64,000 nucleotides of DNA from Actinoplanes derwentensis (GTDB lineage Bacteria > Actinomycetota > Actinomycetes > Mycobacteriales > Micromonosporaceae): contig NZ_LT629758.1 in assembly GCF_900104725.1 (NCBI RefSeq), positions 2,790,001-2,854,000 on the forward strand. Direction: 5' to 3'. The position numbers and the translations under genes were made by a program. The notes under the pieces were generated by a model. It did not search any database. It was not told the DNA's origin and saw only the letters and a program-made list of their open reading frames with translations. Shown piece after piece: positions 51,921-59,455 of this stretch. Position 1 is the first letter of the stretch. Every line of letters begins with the position of its first letter.

Positions 51921-53159
51921 ATGACGATCACGCACGTCCCGGGCTCGAAATCCATCACCGCCCGCGCGTTGTTCCTGGCGGCTGCGGCACATGGCACCAC
52001 GGTGCTGCGTGATCCCCTGGTCTCGGACGACTCGACGGGATTCGCAGAAGGGCTCAGCACGCTCGGCTACACGCTGGATCGCCAGCCGGGAGTATGGACG
52101 ATTGAGGGCCGCCCGCAGGGACCCGGCGTCCAGGAGGCTTCGGTCTACTGCCGCGACGGAGCTACCACCGCAAGGTTCCTGCCGGCCCTGGCAGCGGCTG
52201 GCCACGGCGTCTACCACTTCGACGCGTCCGCACAAATGCGCCGCCGCCCGCTCGGCCCGATCACCCACGCGCTGCGTGAACTCGGCGTCTCGATCATTCA
52301 CCACCAGAACGAAGGACACCATCCGCTCACCGTCCACGCCGACGGAATCAAAGGCGGCCACATCACCCTGGACGCCGGGCTGTCCTCCCAGTTCCTCACC
52401 GCTCTGCTGCTGGTCGGCCCACTCACCAACGACGGGCTCACCATTACGGTGACCGATCTTGTCTCGGCACCGTACGTCGACATCACCCTGGCGATGATGG
52501 AACGCTTCGGCGTGCAGGTGCATCGCGACGAGAACACCTTCACCGTTCCGGCACAGCCATACACGGCAGCCGACTACCGCATCGAACCTGACGCCTCCAC
52601 CACCAGCTACTTCTTGGCGGCGGCAGCGGTCACCGGCCGCAGCGTCACGATCCCCGGGCTGGGCTCCAGCAGCCTGCAAGGCGATCTGCACTTCGCCGAC
52701 GTCCTCGCCCGGATGGGCGCAGACGTCACGCTGACCGACGACAGCGTGACCGTGACCGGCGCACCCGGCGGACACCTGCGCGGCATCACGGTCAACATGC
52801 GTGACATCTCTGACACCGCCCCCACGCTCGCCGCGATCGCGCCTTTCGCGGACGGCCCCGTCCGCATCGAAGACGTCTACAACATCCGCATCAAGGAATG
52901 CGACCGGCTCGAAGCCTGCGCCGAAAACCTGCGCGCACTCGGCGTTCCCGTCGAAACCGGCCGGGACTGGATCGAGATCCAACCATCCCCGCCCCGTCCC
53001 GCCCACATCACCTGCCACGGCGACCACCGCATCGCCATGGCCTTCAGCATCACCGGCCTGCGCACCCCCGGCATCACACTGGACGACCCCGGATGCGTGA
53101 AAAAGACCTTCCCCGATTTCCACCAGGCCCTCACCGACCTTCGCACTGCCTGGCGGTAA
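51921..53159 (+). CDS. aroA: EPSP synthase (3-phosphoshikimate 1-carboxyvinyltransferase), accessory copy
   Basis: 412 residues. Makes EPSP from shikimate-3-phosphate and PEP in the shikimate pathway, cytoplasmic. Conserved: PGSKSITARALFLAAAA (Lys10, Ser11, Arg15), DISDTAPTLAAIAPF (Asp), NIRIKECDRLEA (Glu, Arg), GDHRIAMAFSI (Arg), CVKKTFPDF (Lys). The PEP loop reads YCRDGATTARFLPA: aligned on Arg100 of E. coli, the Gly96 position is Ala81. Gly-to-Ala there, as in CP4 EPSPS, lowers glyphosate binding. Placement directly downstream of the recombinase trio marks it as cargo, not the housekeeping gene. Upstream gap 51738-51920 holds no complete gene. Confidence 0.88.
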   Translation: MTITHVPGSKSITARALFLAAAAHGTTVLRDPLVSDDSTGFAEGLSTLGYTLDRQPGVWTIEGRPQGPGVQEASVYCRDGATTARFLPALAAAGHGVYHFDASAQMRRRPLGPITHALRELGVSIIHHQNEGHHPLTVHADGIKGGHITLDAGLSSQFLTALLLVGPLTNDGLTITVTDLVSAPYVDITLAMMERFGVQVHRDENTFTVPAQPYTAADYRIEPDASTTSYFLAAAAVTGRSVTIPGLGSSSLQGDLHFADVLARMGADVTLTDDSVTVTGAPGGHLRGITVNMRDISDTAPTLAAIAPFADGPVRIEDVYNIRIKECDRLEACAENLRALGVPVETGRDWIEIQPSPPRPAHITCHGDHRIAMAFSITGLRTPGITLDDPGCVKKTFPDFHQALTDLRTAWR

Positions 53160-53343
53160 GACCACGAACTCAACGCCGATGCCGCACAAGGAGCAGCCCG
53201 CTACAGCGCGATCCCGGACCGTCTCAAGCTCGACATCGACGCACCGCAGGGGTGGCCAGCCGCGAGTTTGCGAACCGAGGCCCTCAATCTGGCTATCCAC
53301 GGTCACCTCCACTTCGGTTCTGGCCTGAGAACACTTCAGTAAT
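53160..53343 (+). other. Possible coding remnant after aroA
   Basis: Directly after the aroA stop the same frame stays open for about 60 codons (DHELNADAAQGAARYSAIPD, then RLKLDIDAPQGWP, LAIHGHLHFGSGLRTLQ) to a TAA, without a start codon. G/C-rich third positions suggest a decayed or truncated 3' end of another gene captured with the element. No family recognised. Confidence 0.35.
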
Positions 53344-53358
53344 CGCGAACTGACGGCT

Positions 53359-53790
53359 TTAGGGGGTGATCGCTTCGGCGGTCGCCGTGGCGTGGACCGG
53401 GATGCTGCGGATACCGATCAGGCCGAGCAGTTGCGTCGGCTGGGAGGTGGTCACGCTGACCGTGACGGTGTTCGCGGTGACGGTGACGGTGCCGCGTAGT
53501 CCGGCGCGGGTGCTCCAGCCTGCGGCGGAGGTACGGGCCTTGTTCTGGTCGATGCGGATGACGCCGTTGATTCGCAGGGCGGCCAGGTCGAGTTCCCGTG
53601 CTCCGGCTCGGGCGGCGGCGTTGGCGACGGCGCGGGCGTTGACCTTCGTCGAGACGGCAAGTCCGGCGTCCAGGACGAGTCCGGCGAGGACGAGGGCGGC
53701 GGCCAACCAGACGACGGTGAACGCGGTGACCGTCCCCCGATCGGCGGCACGGATGCGACGGCGGGTCGTAGGTGCTGGTGTACAAGTCAT
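53359..53790 (-). CDS. TadG-like pilus-associated protein
   Basis: 143 residues. RIRAADRGTVTAFTVVWLAA, then ALVLAGLVLDAGLAVSTKVN, AVANAAARAGARELDLAAL: the N-terminal TadE/TadG pattern (RG-(S/T)-x-x-x-F helix, then D-G-G/A and A-N-x-A-x-x-A-A-R). Pseudopilin-like protein of the Tad machine, anchored by one helix. ATG at 53790 overlaps the previous gene. The aroA transposon lies just downstream. Confidence 0.75.
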   Translation of the reverse strand: MTCTPAPTTRRRIRAADRGTVTAFTVVWLAAALVLAGLVLDAGLAVSTKVNARAVANAAARAGARELDLAALRINGVIRIDQNKARTSAAGWSTRAGLRGTVTVTANTVTVSVTTSQPTQLLGLIGIRSIPVHATATAEAITP

Positions 53791-54287
53791 GTCCCCGCCC
53801 GGTAAATGTCGATAGGTTCGGTCGCGGTGGCGTGGGCGGTCTTGGTCCCGCCGAGGCTGGGGATGCCGAGATCCGCCATGGGCAGGACGCATGCGGCGCG
53901 GACGGTGACGGACCCGCCCCGCCGGAATTGGCCGGTGTCGGTCGTCGCGGTACAGGTGAACTTGCTGCCGAAGGCCATCGCGTTGGCGGCCCGGCTGGCG
54001 GCCGTACGTGCGGCTCCCGCCGTCGGAGCGTCGGCGGCGGCACGGGCCGCAGCGGCAGCCACGGCGTGAGCGTCGATCGACACCGAGGCTGCCCGGCCGC
54101 AGAACACGATGAACATCGCCATGAGGATGAGGAACGGCACGACGAACACCGCGAGTTCGCTCGTGATCGAGCCACGGTCGCCGGCCGGGAACCGTCGGCG
54201 AAGCGAACCGGACCTTATCCCCGTCCTGCGTCGCCGATCGGATCGTTGCCCCGCACACGCACCAGGGTCTTCGATGTTCGAATACAT
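53787..54287 (-). CDS. TadE-like pseudopilin
   Basis: 166 residues. After an arginine-rich leader, DRGSITSELAVFVVPFLILM, then AMFIVFCGRAASVSIDAHAV, AAAAARAAADAPT: prepilin-type processing motif (RG-S-x-x-x-E) and a TadE helix. A pair of cysteines (FTCTATT, AACVLPM) is in the C-terminal domain. ATG 54287 with AAGGAC SD. Substrate for the prepilin peptidase at 44963. Confidence 0.75.
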   Translation of the reverse strand: MYSNIEDPGACAGQRSDRRRRTGIRSGSLRRRFPAGDRGSITSELAVFVVPFLILMAMFIVFCGRAASVSIDAHAVAAAAARAAADAPTAGAARTAASRAANAMAFGSKFTCTATTDTGQFRRGGSVTVRAACVLPMADLGIPSLGGTKTAHATATEPIDIYRAGT

Positions 54288-54295
54288 GGTCGTCC

Positions 54296-54703
54296 TTACG
54301 CGGGGGTTGCTGGATTTGCCGGAATCCGCTCGACCGGCGCGGTGACGGTGACTTTGATCGGGAAGGACAGACCGGGGATCACGGCTTCGGCTCGGCCGGT
54401 GATCGTGATCGTGGCGGTGGTGGCGCTGCGGCTGGCACTGACGGAGGTGCCGGACAGGACGCCGCCGGACAGGTCGGCCAGCAGTGCCTCGGTGTCGGAT
54501 CGTCCGGCGGCGGCGCTGCTGCCGTACGCCCGCGCGATCTGCACACCTTCGTTGGCGGCGGCCTGTGCCATGTGGCTGGCGTGCTGCCAGAGGGCGAACT
54601 GGACGGCGGCCATCAGCAGCAGGCCGAGCAGAGGAGTAGCCAGCACCAACTCGACGCTGGCCGCCCCTCGGTCGCGCCGGCGTCGGGGCGCCGTAGTGGT
54701 CAC
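54296..54703 (-). CDS. TadE-like pseudopilin
   Basis: 135 residues: RRRRDRGAASVELVLATPLL, then GLLLMAAVQFALWQHASHMA, QAAANEGVQIARAYG. The RGAASVELV start and the helix with A-x-x-A-A-x-x-G are textbook TadE. GTG at 54703 overlaps the Flp-like pilin gene stop by 4 bp. Confidence 0.82.
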   Translation of the reverse strand: MTTTAPRRRRDRGAASVELVLATPLLGLLLMAAVQFALWQHASHMAQAAANEGVQIARAYGSSAAAGRSDTEALLADLSGGVLSGTSVSASRSATTATITITGRAEAVIPGLSFPIKVTVTAPVERIPANPATPA

Positions 54704-54894
54704 AGCGTGACGCCGTTGATCTTTTCCAGGACCTTCGGGCCGAGGATCGCCAGTGCCGCGAGGGCCAGTGCGACCACGAAGGCGGTCACGGCGATCATCT
54801 CCGTGCTGTAGCCGCCGTCGCGGTGGTGCCGACCCGTGCGCTCCCGGATCTGCTGTGTGGAGGCTGCGGCGTACGCGGCCAGGTAGTCCAACAT
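54700..54894 (-). CDS. Flp-like pilin
   Basis: 64 residues. Leader to RHHRDGG, then YSTEMIAVTAFVVALALAAL, AILGPKVLEKINGVTL. The GG-Y-S-T-E motif fits prepilin peptidase cleavage with Glu at +5, followed by one helix; length matches Flp. ATG at 54894 with GGAGG SD; a longer in-frame start at 54957 is less likely. Main pilus subunit candidate of the Tad machine. Confidence 0.75.
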   Translation of the reverse strand: MLDYLAAYAAASTQQIRERTGRHHRDGGYSTEMIAVTAFVVALALAALAILGPKVLEKINGVTL

Positions 54895-55827
54895 GTCGAG
54901 TACCTCCTGTGAGGGTTGACCGGCCTGGTGGATTCCGGACCGGAAGTTTGAAGACACTTCGGAATTCCTGAACTAACGGATCTCCTAGAAAGCGCCGAGA
55001 ATCGTGGCGAAAGCAGGGAAGATTAGAAAGATCAGGAACCCGCCGAGCAGGCAGACCAGCGGCAGCACCATCCGTTCGGTCGCCGACGCGGCGGCGGCCT
55101 CGGCCTCGGCCAACTGGTGAGTCATCAGCGCGGACGACCGGGCCGACAGCGTCGACTTGATCCGTGCGCCTTCACTACCCGCCATCGCCAGTGCAGCCGA
55201 CAACTCGGCCAGGGCGGTCAGCCCGGCGGTCTCGCCGAGCGCACCGAGGGTCTGCCACGGCGGGACCCGCCGCAGGTGAGCCGCTTCGACGGCCTGCCGC
55301 AGGGCGGTCTGCGCCCATCCCTCGGATTCGGTGGTGGCGTCACGGAGCGCTTGATCTACGCCCGCGCCACCGGCCAGCGAGATCACGACCAGGTCGAGCA
55401 TTTCCGAGACGGCTTCCCGCAGTTCAGCGCGGCGCTTGACGGCTTCGGACGCTACAACGAGATCCGGCACGAACGCGCCGAGCGCGCCCAGGATCAGCGA
55501 GGCCCAGACCGGCAGTTGCCAGCCGATCGGCGTGCCGCCGAGCGTGACCAGAGCGACGAACGCCGGGGGTAGAAGGAAGCCCAGCATCGCCATCGCGGCT
55601 TGCTCGGCCAGGTGCCGGCGGGGATCTCGGCCGCAGATCCCCAGGTCGGCGCGGACCTTCGCACGTGGCAAGCCGAGCCGCTCCAGCAGCGGAGCGAACG
55701 GCCGCCCCAGCACGGCCAGCTGTCCCGCGTCCTCAGACGGGATAAACGGCCGCGCGTAGATCGTCATGCCGGTGGTGCGCGGATGCAGGGCGGCGAACGC
55801 CTGGGCCAGAGTGGGCCGGGCCGGGAA

Positions 55828-55886
55828 TGGCTATGACGGTTGTATTCGGCTCCACCAGGGCGGCTTGACCTGGCCCCACTCGCGAG
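55828..55886 (+). repeat. IS21 terminal inverted repeat, left
   Basis: Begins TGGCTATGACGGTTGTATTC and matches the reverse complement of 58501-58559 over 59 bp. Confidence 0.95.
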
Positions 55887-55984
55887 GAGTGTGACGGTTT
55901 GAATCGGCTCCACCAGCACGGCTTGAAGTGGCCCCACCTGCGGGCCGGATTCAGTCTTTCGGGGCCGGTCCAGTGGCGTGCCGG

Positions 55985-56776
55985 TCAGGATCTGCTGGTG
56001 GCGGGTTGTTTCGCGGCGGTTCTGGAGAGTCGGTAGGAGTCGGTGCCGGTCTCGATGATCGTGCCATTGAAGGTGAGCCGGTCGACGATCGCTGCGCAGA
56101 GCCGTGGGTCGGTGAAGGTGCGGGTCCAGCCGGAGAAGGATTCGTTGGATGCGATGGCGACGCTGTTCTTCTCTTCGCGTTCGGTCAGGACTTGAAACAG
56201 CATCTCCGCGCCGCGGCGGTCGAGTTCGAGGTAGCCGAGTTCGTCGATGCAGAGCAGGTCGACCCGGCCGTAACGGGCGATGGTCTTGGTCAGTTGCCGG
56301 TCGTCGGCGGCTTCGACCAGTTCGTTGACCAGCTTCGCGGCGAGGGTGTAGCGGACCCGGAACCCGGCCATCGCGGCTGCTGATCCGAGGCCGATTAGCA
56401 GGTGTGATTTGCCGGTGCCGGAGTCACCGATCAGGCAGAGTGGCTGGCCGGAGCGGACCCAGTCGCAGTTGGCGAGGTTGTTGACCAGGCCGGGGTTGAT
56501 GTTCGGGTTGGCGGTGTAGTCGAAGTCGCTGAGCCATTTCTGGCGGGGGAAGCCCGCTGCCTGCAGCCGCCGCTGGGAACGGCGCCGGTCCCGTTCCTCG
56601 CATTCGGCCATCAGCAGTTCGGCGAGCATGCCTCGATAGCTGAGCTGGTCACGTTCGGCGCGGGTGATCAGTTCGGAGAACTGGCTGCGGACCGTGGGCA
56701 GGTGCAGGACCCGGCAGGAGGTCTCGATCGCCGCGTCGGCGGCGCTTTCGGTCATGGCTCGAGGAACACGGCTCAC
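55985..56776 (-). CDS. istB: IstB helper ATPase of IS21 family
   Basis: 263 residues. CLIGDSGTGKSHLLIGLGSA (Walker A), VDLLCIDELGYLELDRRGAE (Walker B), then VLTEREEKNSVAIASNESFS and IVDRLTFNG. Length and motifs fit IstB. It loads and regulates IstA during transposition. GTG at 56776 overlaps the istA stop (GTGA). Confidence 0.95.
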   Translation of the reverse strand: MSRVPRAMTESAADAAIETSCRVLHLPTVRSQFSELITRAERDQLSYRGMLAELLMAECEERDRRRSQRRLQAAGFPRQKWLSDFDYTANPNINPGLVNNLANCDWVRSGQPLCLIGDSGTGKSHLLIGLGSAAAMAGFRVRYTLAAKLVNELVEAADDRQLTKTIARYGRVDLLCIDELGYLELDRRGAEMLFQVLTEREEKNSVAIASNESFSGWTRTFTDPRLCAAIVDRLTFNGTIIETGTDSYRLSRTAAKQPATSRS

Positions 56777-58401
56777 GATGATTCCTTTCTCCGGTGGTGT
56801 AACAGCTGGTCCCAGCGGTTTAGGTCCGGTGGCGGCCGATGATCGGCGGGCAACCGCGCCACTCGCTGCAAGGTTCGTTCGGTGACCGCTGGCGGTGGCG
56901 GTGGCGGCGGTGGTGCCGGCGGCGGCCCGGCCGTGATCGTGGGTGAGGGGCCGGCGTTCTGGGCGGCTTTGCGAGCTTCGACCGCGACGATGTCAGCGGT
57001 CGCGGCGCCGACGCTCAGGGCGGCCCGGATGCCCGCGGTCACGTCCTGACCGCGCAGATGCCGGTGCAGCAGTAGGACCTGGATCAGTTGCCGGGTGCCG
57101 GTGGCCTCGTTGGTGGCGGCCTTCGCCGCTGCCCAGAAGGCTTCATGATCGGCGGTGAAGGTGCCTTCCCGGCGTGCTTGGTCGAGGGCTTCCGACCCGG
57201 CGAGGGCTCCGGGTTTGCGCAGCAGGATCTCCAGGTAGTGATCCAGCAGCAGCCGCTGGCCGCCGCGTCCGGGCAGGCGGGGATGCCGGGCGATCTCGGT
57301 GCGGCCGTCGGCGATGACCACTTCGGTGGTGCCGAGCGTGACCTGCAGCTTGCGGCCGATGAACCGGGCCGGGACCGAGTAGTTGTTCATCCGGACGGTC
57401 ACCGTCGCCTCGCGATCGACCCGCGGCCGCAGCGTCAGTGAAGCCCCGAACTTCTCCGCCGGCAGCCGGGCCAGCAGCGCCGCCTCAGCGGCGAAGTCCT
57501 CACCGATGGTCCTCGACCGGAGCCGGATCTTGCGGTCCCGGTCGGCCAGATCGGCGACCGCCAGCCGCTGGTTCAGCTCTTCCAAGGTGGCGACGGCCGG
57601 GACGGGGGTCAGCCGGTTGCGGCGGTAGTAGCCGACCTGGCCTTCGACGCCACCCTTCTCATGAGCGCCTTCCAACCCGGGGATGCAGTAGAAAGCCGTG
57701 AATCCATAGTGCTCTCGGAAGCTTTCCCACCTGGGGTTTTCCATTCTTGATCGGCTCCGGAAGACTACCCGGCGCACTGCCGAACTCAAGTTGTCGTAGC
57801 GGATCTGCCCGACCGGGATCCCGCCGATCAGCTCGAAGGCGTATTCGTGTCCTTCGAGGAACGCTTCCTGTCCGCAGGACACCGTCACGCGATGCACCGA
57901 CAGGCCGGAGTAGGCCAGCCGGAACGCGAACAGGTGACAGCGGGTCATGATCCCGGCCAGGCAGATCACGACCTCACCGAAGTCGACTTCGGCATCGGCG
58001 CCGGGCCGGTTGTGCCTGATGATGAACCCGTCCGCCGGTGCACCCGCTTCCGCCGCGATCTGCCGGCGTCGCGTCGACACGTAGTCACGCACCGTCGAGT
58101 ACGGGACGTCGGCTTTCAGCTCTTCTGCCAACCGGTCCTTGATCCGCCGAGCGGTGTGCCGCTGCTTGCGCGGTGCTTCCAGATCCGCCCGCAGCCACTC
58201 GTCGATCGTCTTCTTCACCGGATCCAGCCGCGGCGACCGGCGAACCGGCTGCCGACGCGGCGTCGGCTCGGCCGAGGTCAGCGCTTCCCGGACAAACCGG
58301 CGGTGCACCCCGTGCTTACGCGCCAGCGCCCGGATCGAGAGCTCTTCGAGCACCGCGTCAGAACGTATCCGGCGGAACAGTTCGACCTTGGTCAACGACA
58401 C
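56773..58401 (-). CDS. istA: IstA transposase of IS21 family
   Basis: 542 residues from GTG 58401 (SLTKVELFRRIRSD, the usual IstA start); a GTG nine codons earlier is possible. HTH: LSIRALARKHGVHRRFVREA. DDE core: ADAEVDFGEVVICLAG (Asp), GQIRYDNLSSAVRRVVFRSR (Asp), EKGGVEGQVGYYRRNRLTPV (Glu). C-terminal beta-barrel and a polyproline stretch. Intact and probably active. Confidence 0.95.
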   Translation of the reverse strand: MSLTKVELFRRIRSDAVLEELSIRALARKHGVHRRFVREALTSAEPTPRRQPVRRSPRLDPVKKTIDEWLRADLEAPRKQRHTARRIKDRLAEELKADVPYSTVRDYVSTRRRQIAAEAGAPADGFIIRHNRPGADAEVDFGEVVICLAGIMTRCHLFAFRLAYSGLSVHRVTVSCGQEAFLEGHEYAFELIGGIPVGQIRYDNLSSAVRRVVFRSRSRMENPRWESFREHYGFTAFYCIPGLEGAHEKGGVEGQVGYYRRNRLTPVPAVATLEELNQRLAVADLADRDRKIRLRSRTIGEDFAAEAALLARLPAEKFGASLTLRPRVDREATVTVRMNNYSVPARFIGRKLQVTLGTTEVVIADGRTEIARHPRLPGRGGQRLLLDHYLEILLRKPGALAGSEALDQARREGTFTADHEAFWAAAKAATNEATGTRQLIQVLLLHRHLRGQDVTAGIRAALSVGAATADIVAVEARKAAQNAGPSPTITAGPPPAPPPPPPPPAVTERTLQRVARLPADHRPPPDLNRWDQLLHHRRKESS

Positions 58402-58500
58402 GGGCGCCCCCAACAACGGCGAGCACACTCAGGACTTCAAGCGCAACACCGCAGGTGGGGCCATTTCAAGCCGCCATCACCCATTCGTGCGGGAAAGTCA

Positions 58501-58559
58501 CTCGCGAGTGGGGCCAGGTCAAGCCGCCCTGGTGGAGCCGAATACAACCGTCATAGCCA
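58501..58559 (-). repeat. IS21 terminal inverted repeat, right
   Basis: Ends in CCGTCATAGCCA; reverse complement identical to 55828-55886. Confidence 0.95.
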
Positions 58560-58627
58560 CGGGAACGCGAAGGCGACCAGCATTGCCAGGCCGAGCCCGG
58601 CCCCCGCGCCCAGCATGGTCGCCGTGA

Positions 58628-59452
58628 TCATGTTCGGGCTCCTTCGCTCACGCCGATGCGGGCGAGGCGGGCGATGCCCAGGAAGCCGACCGCGAAGATG
58701 GCACCCACCACGACGAGCGTGAGCTGACCGGCGAGGCTGCGGTACGGGGCGAGGAACGTCGGGTTGAACAGGATCAGCCCGACCGCCATCACGATCGTGA
58801 ACGCGGTGATCACCCGGGCATTGGTGCGGATTTTCGCGTGCCCGGGGGCGATCTTCAGTCGCAGGGTGGCGCGGGCACGTGCCCGGGTGGCCAGCTCGGT
58901 CAGCAGGTCGGCGAGCTGCCGGGACTGGCGAGTGGAGGCTTGGATCAGCGCCCGCACCACCAGCCGGCCGGTCCGGTCGTTGAGCCGGGCGCGCAGCTCG
59001 GCCAGGGCGATCGGTAGCCGGTGACCGAGACGCACGGCGGCGGCGAGATCGTCGATCTCGTCCTTGATGGCGGCCGGCGCGTACGGGGCGGTGACGAGGA
59101 TGGACTGTTCAAGCCCAGAGGCCCCGGACAGGTTGTCGCGTAGCATCTCGGTCCAGACGGCGACGGCCTCGGTGCGCGCGAGGTCGCGGGCCGCCTTCTT
59201 GTTGGTGCCCAGCGCGATTGGCAGCGCGTACGCGCCGATCCCGGCGAGGATCGCGCCGACCGGCCAGCGGGTCAGCAACCCTGCCAGGGCGGCCATAGCC
59301 ACCGCGACGGCGAGCCGGATGACGTGCTCACGGGTGAACCGGATCCCGGAGGGACGGCGTGGGTCGCCGACTGCGGGTGGCCGAAGACCGGCGACGACCG
59401 CCAGGAAGCCGAGGCCGACGCCCGCTCCGAGCAGGGCGGCGAGTGCGGTCAT
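58628..59452 (-). CDS. tadB: TadB-like pilus platform protein
   Basis: 274 residues. N-terminal helix (ALAALLGAGVGLGFLAVVAG), two central helices, then a T2SSF cytosolic domain: VWTEMLRDNLSGASGLEQSI, EIDDLAAAVRLGHRLPIALA, TRQSRQLADLLTELATRARA; two C-terminal helices. Partner of TadC. Starts 3 bp after the cpaF gene and overlaps tadC by 4 bp. Confidence 0.87.
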   Translation of the reverse strand: MTALAALLGAGVGLGFLAVVAGLRPPAVGDPRRPSGIRFTREHVIRLAVAVAMAALAGLLTRWPVGAILAGIGAYALPIALGTNKKAARDLARTEAVAVWTEMLRDNLSGASGLEQSILVTAPYAPAAIKDEIDDLAAAVRLGHRLPIALAELRARLNDRTGRLVVRALIQASTRQSRQLADLLTELATRARARATLRLKIAPGHAKIRTNARVITAFTIVMAVGLILFNPTFLAPYRSLAGQLTLVVVGAIFAVGFLGIARLARIGVSEGART

Positions 59453-59455
59453 GAG

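Larger units (their letters stand above)
48428..53352 (+). mobile_element. Candidate Tn554-like transposon carrying an EPSP synthase gene
   Basis: Three recombination genes in a row (364, 105 and 576 residues, with sizes close to Tn554 TnpA, TnpC and TnpB) plus a plus-strand aroA-like gene interrupt the minus-strand Tad operon between tadG and the LysM-BTAD gene. GAACTG occurs at 48428-48433 and 53347-53352, next to both suspected junctions. Removing one copy plus the interior leaves a 35-40 bp tadG-to-BTAD spacer with the BTAD SD intact. No terminal inverted repeats are seen, as expected for Tn554 relatives. Boundaries are a proposal. Confidence 0.55.
55828..58559 (-). mobile_element. IS21-family insertion sequence, complete, 2732 bp
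   Basis: Two overlapping genes istA-istB, terminal inverted repeats of 59 bp starting TGG and ending CCA, and a 6-bp target duplication CGGGAA (55822-55827 and 58560-58565). Diverged inner copies of the terminal sequence occur at 55889-55948 (GTGTGACGGTTTGAATCGGC...) and at 58450-58480, the multiple-end-repeat pattern of IS21. Identical long ends and intact genes suggest recent insertion. Confidence 0.95.
54985..58631 (-). pseudogene. tadC: tadC, split by an IS21-family element
   Basis: The 5' piece (58560-58631) encodes MITATMLGAGAGLGLAMLVA, then FAFP, and the 3' piece (54985-55827) ARPTLAQAFAALHPRTTGMT onward to FLIFLIFPAFATILGAF. Removing 55828-58559 and one copy of the CGGGAA duplication gives an uninterrupted 302-residue protein with the T2SSF fold: AEQAAMAMLGFLLPPAFVAL, EMLDLVVISLAGGAGVDQAL, SATERMVLPLVCLLGGF. 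TadC is the second inner-membrane platform protein of Tad pili. Internal ATG at 55767 could allow a truncated product. ATG at 58631 overlaps tadB. Confidence 0.9.

Noticed and set aside
48420..53312. Open minus-strand frame of about 1630 codons across the recombinase trio and aroA
   Set aside because: Antisense shadow of high-GC genes; translation is low-complexity Gly/Val/Arg/Asp with no domain, and the opposite strand has four clear families.
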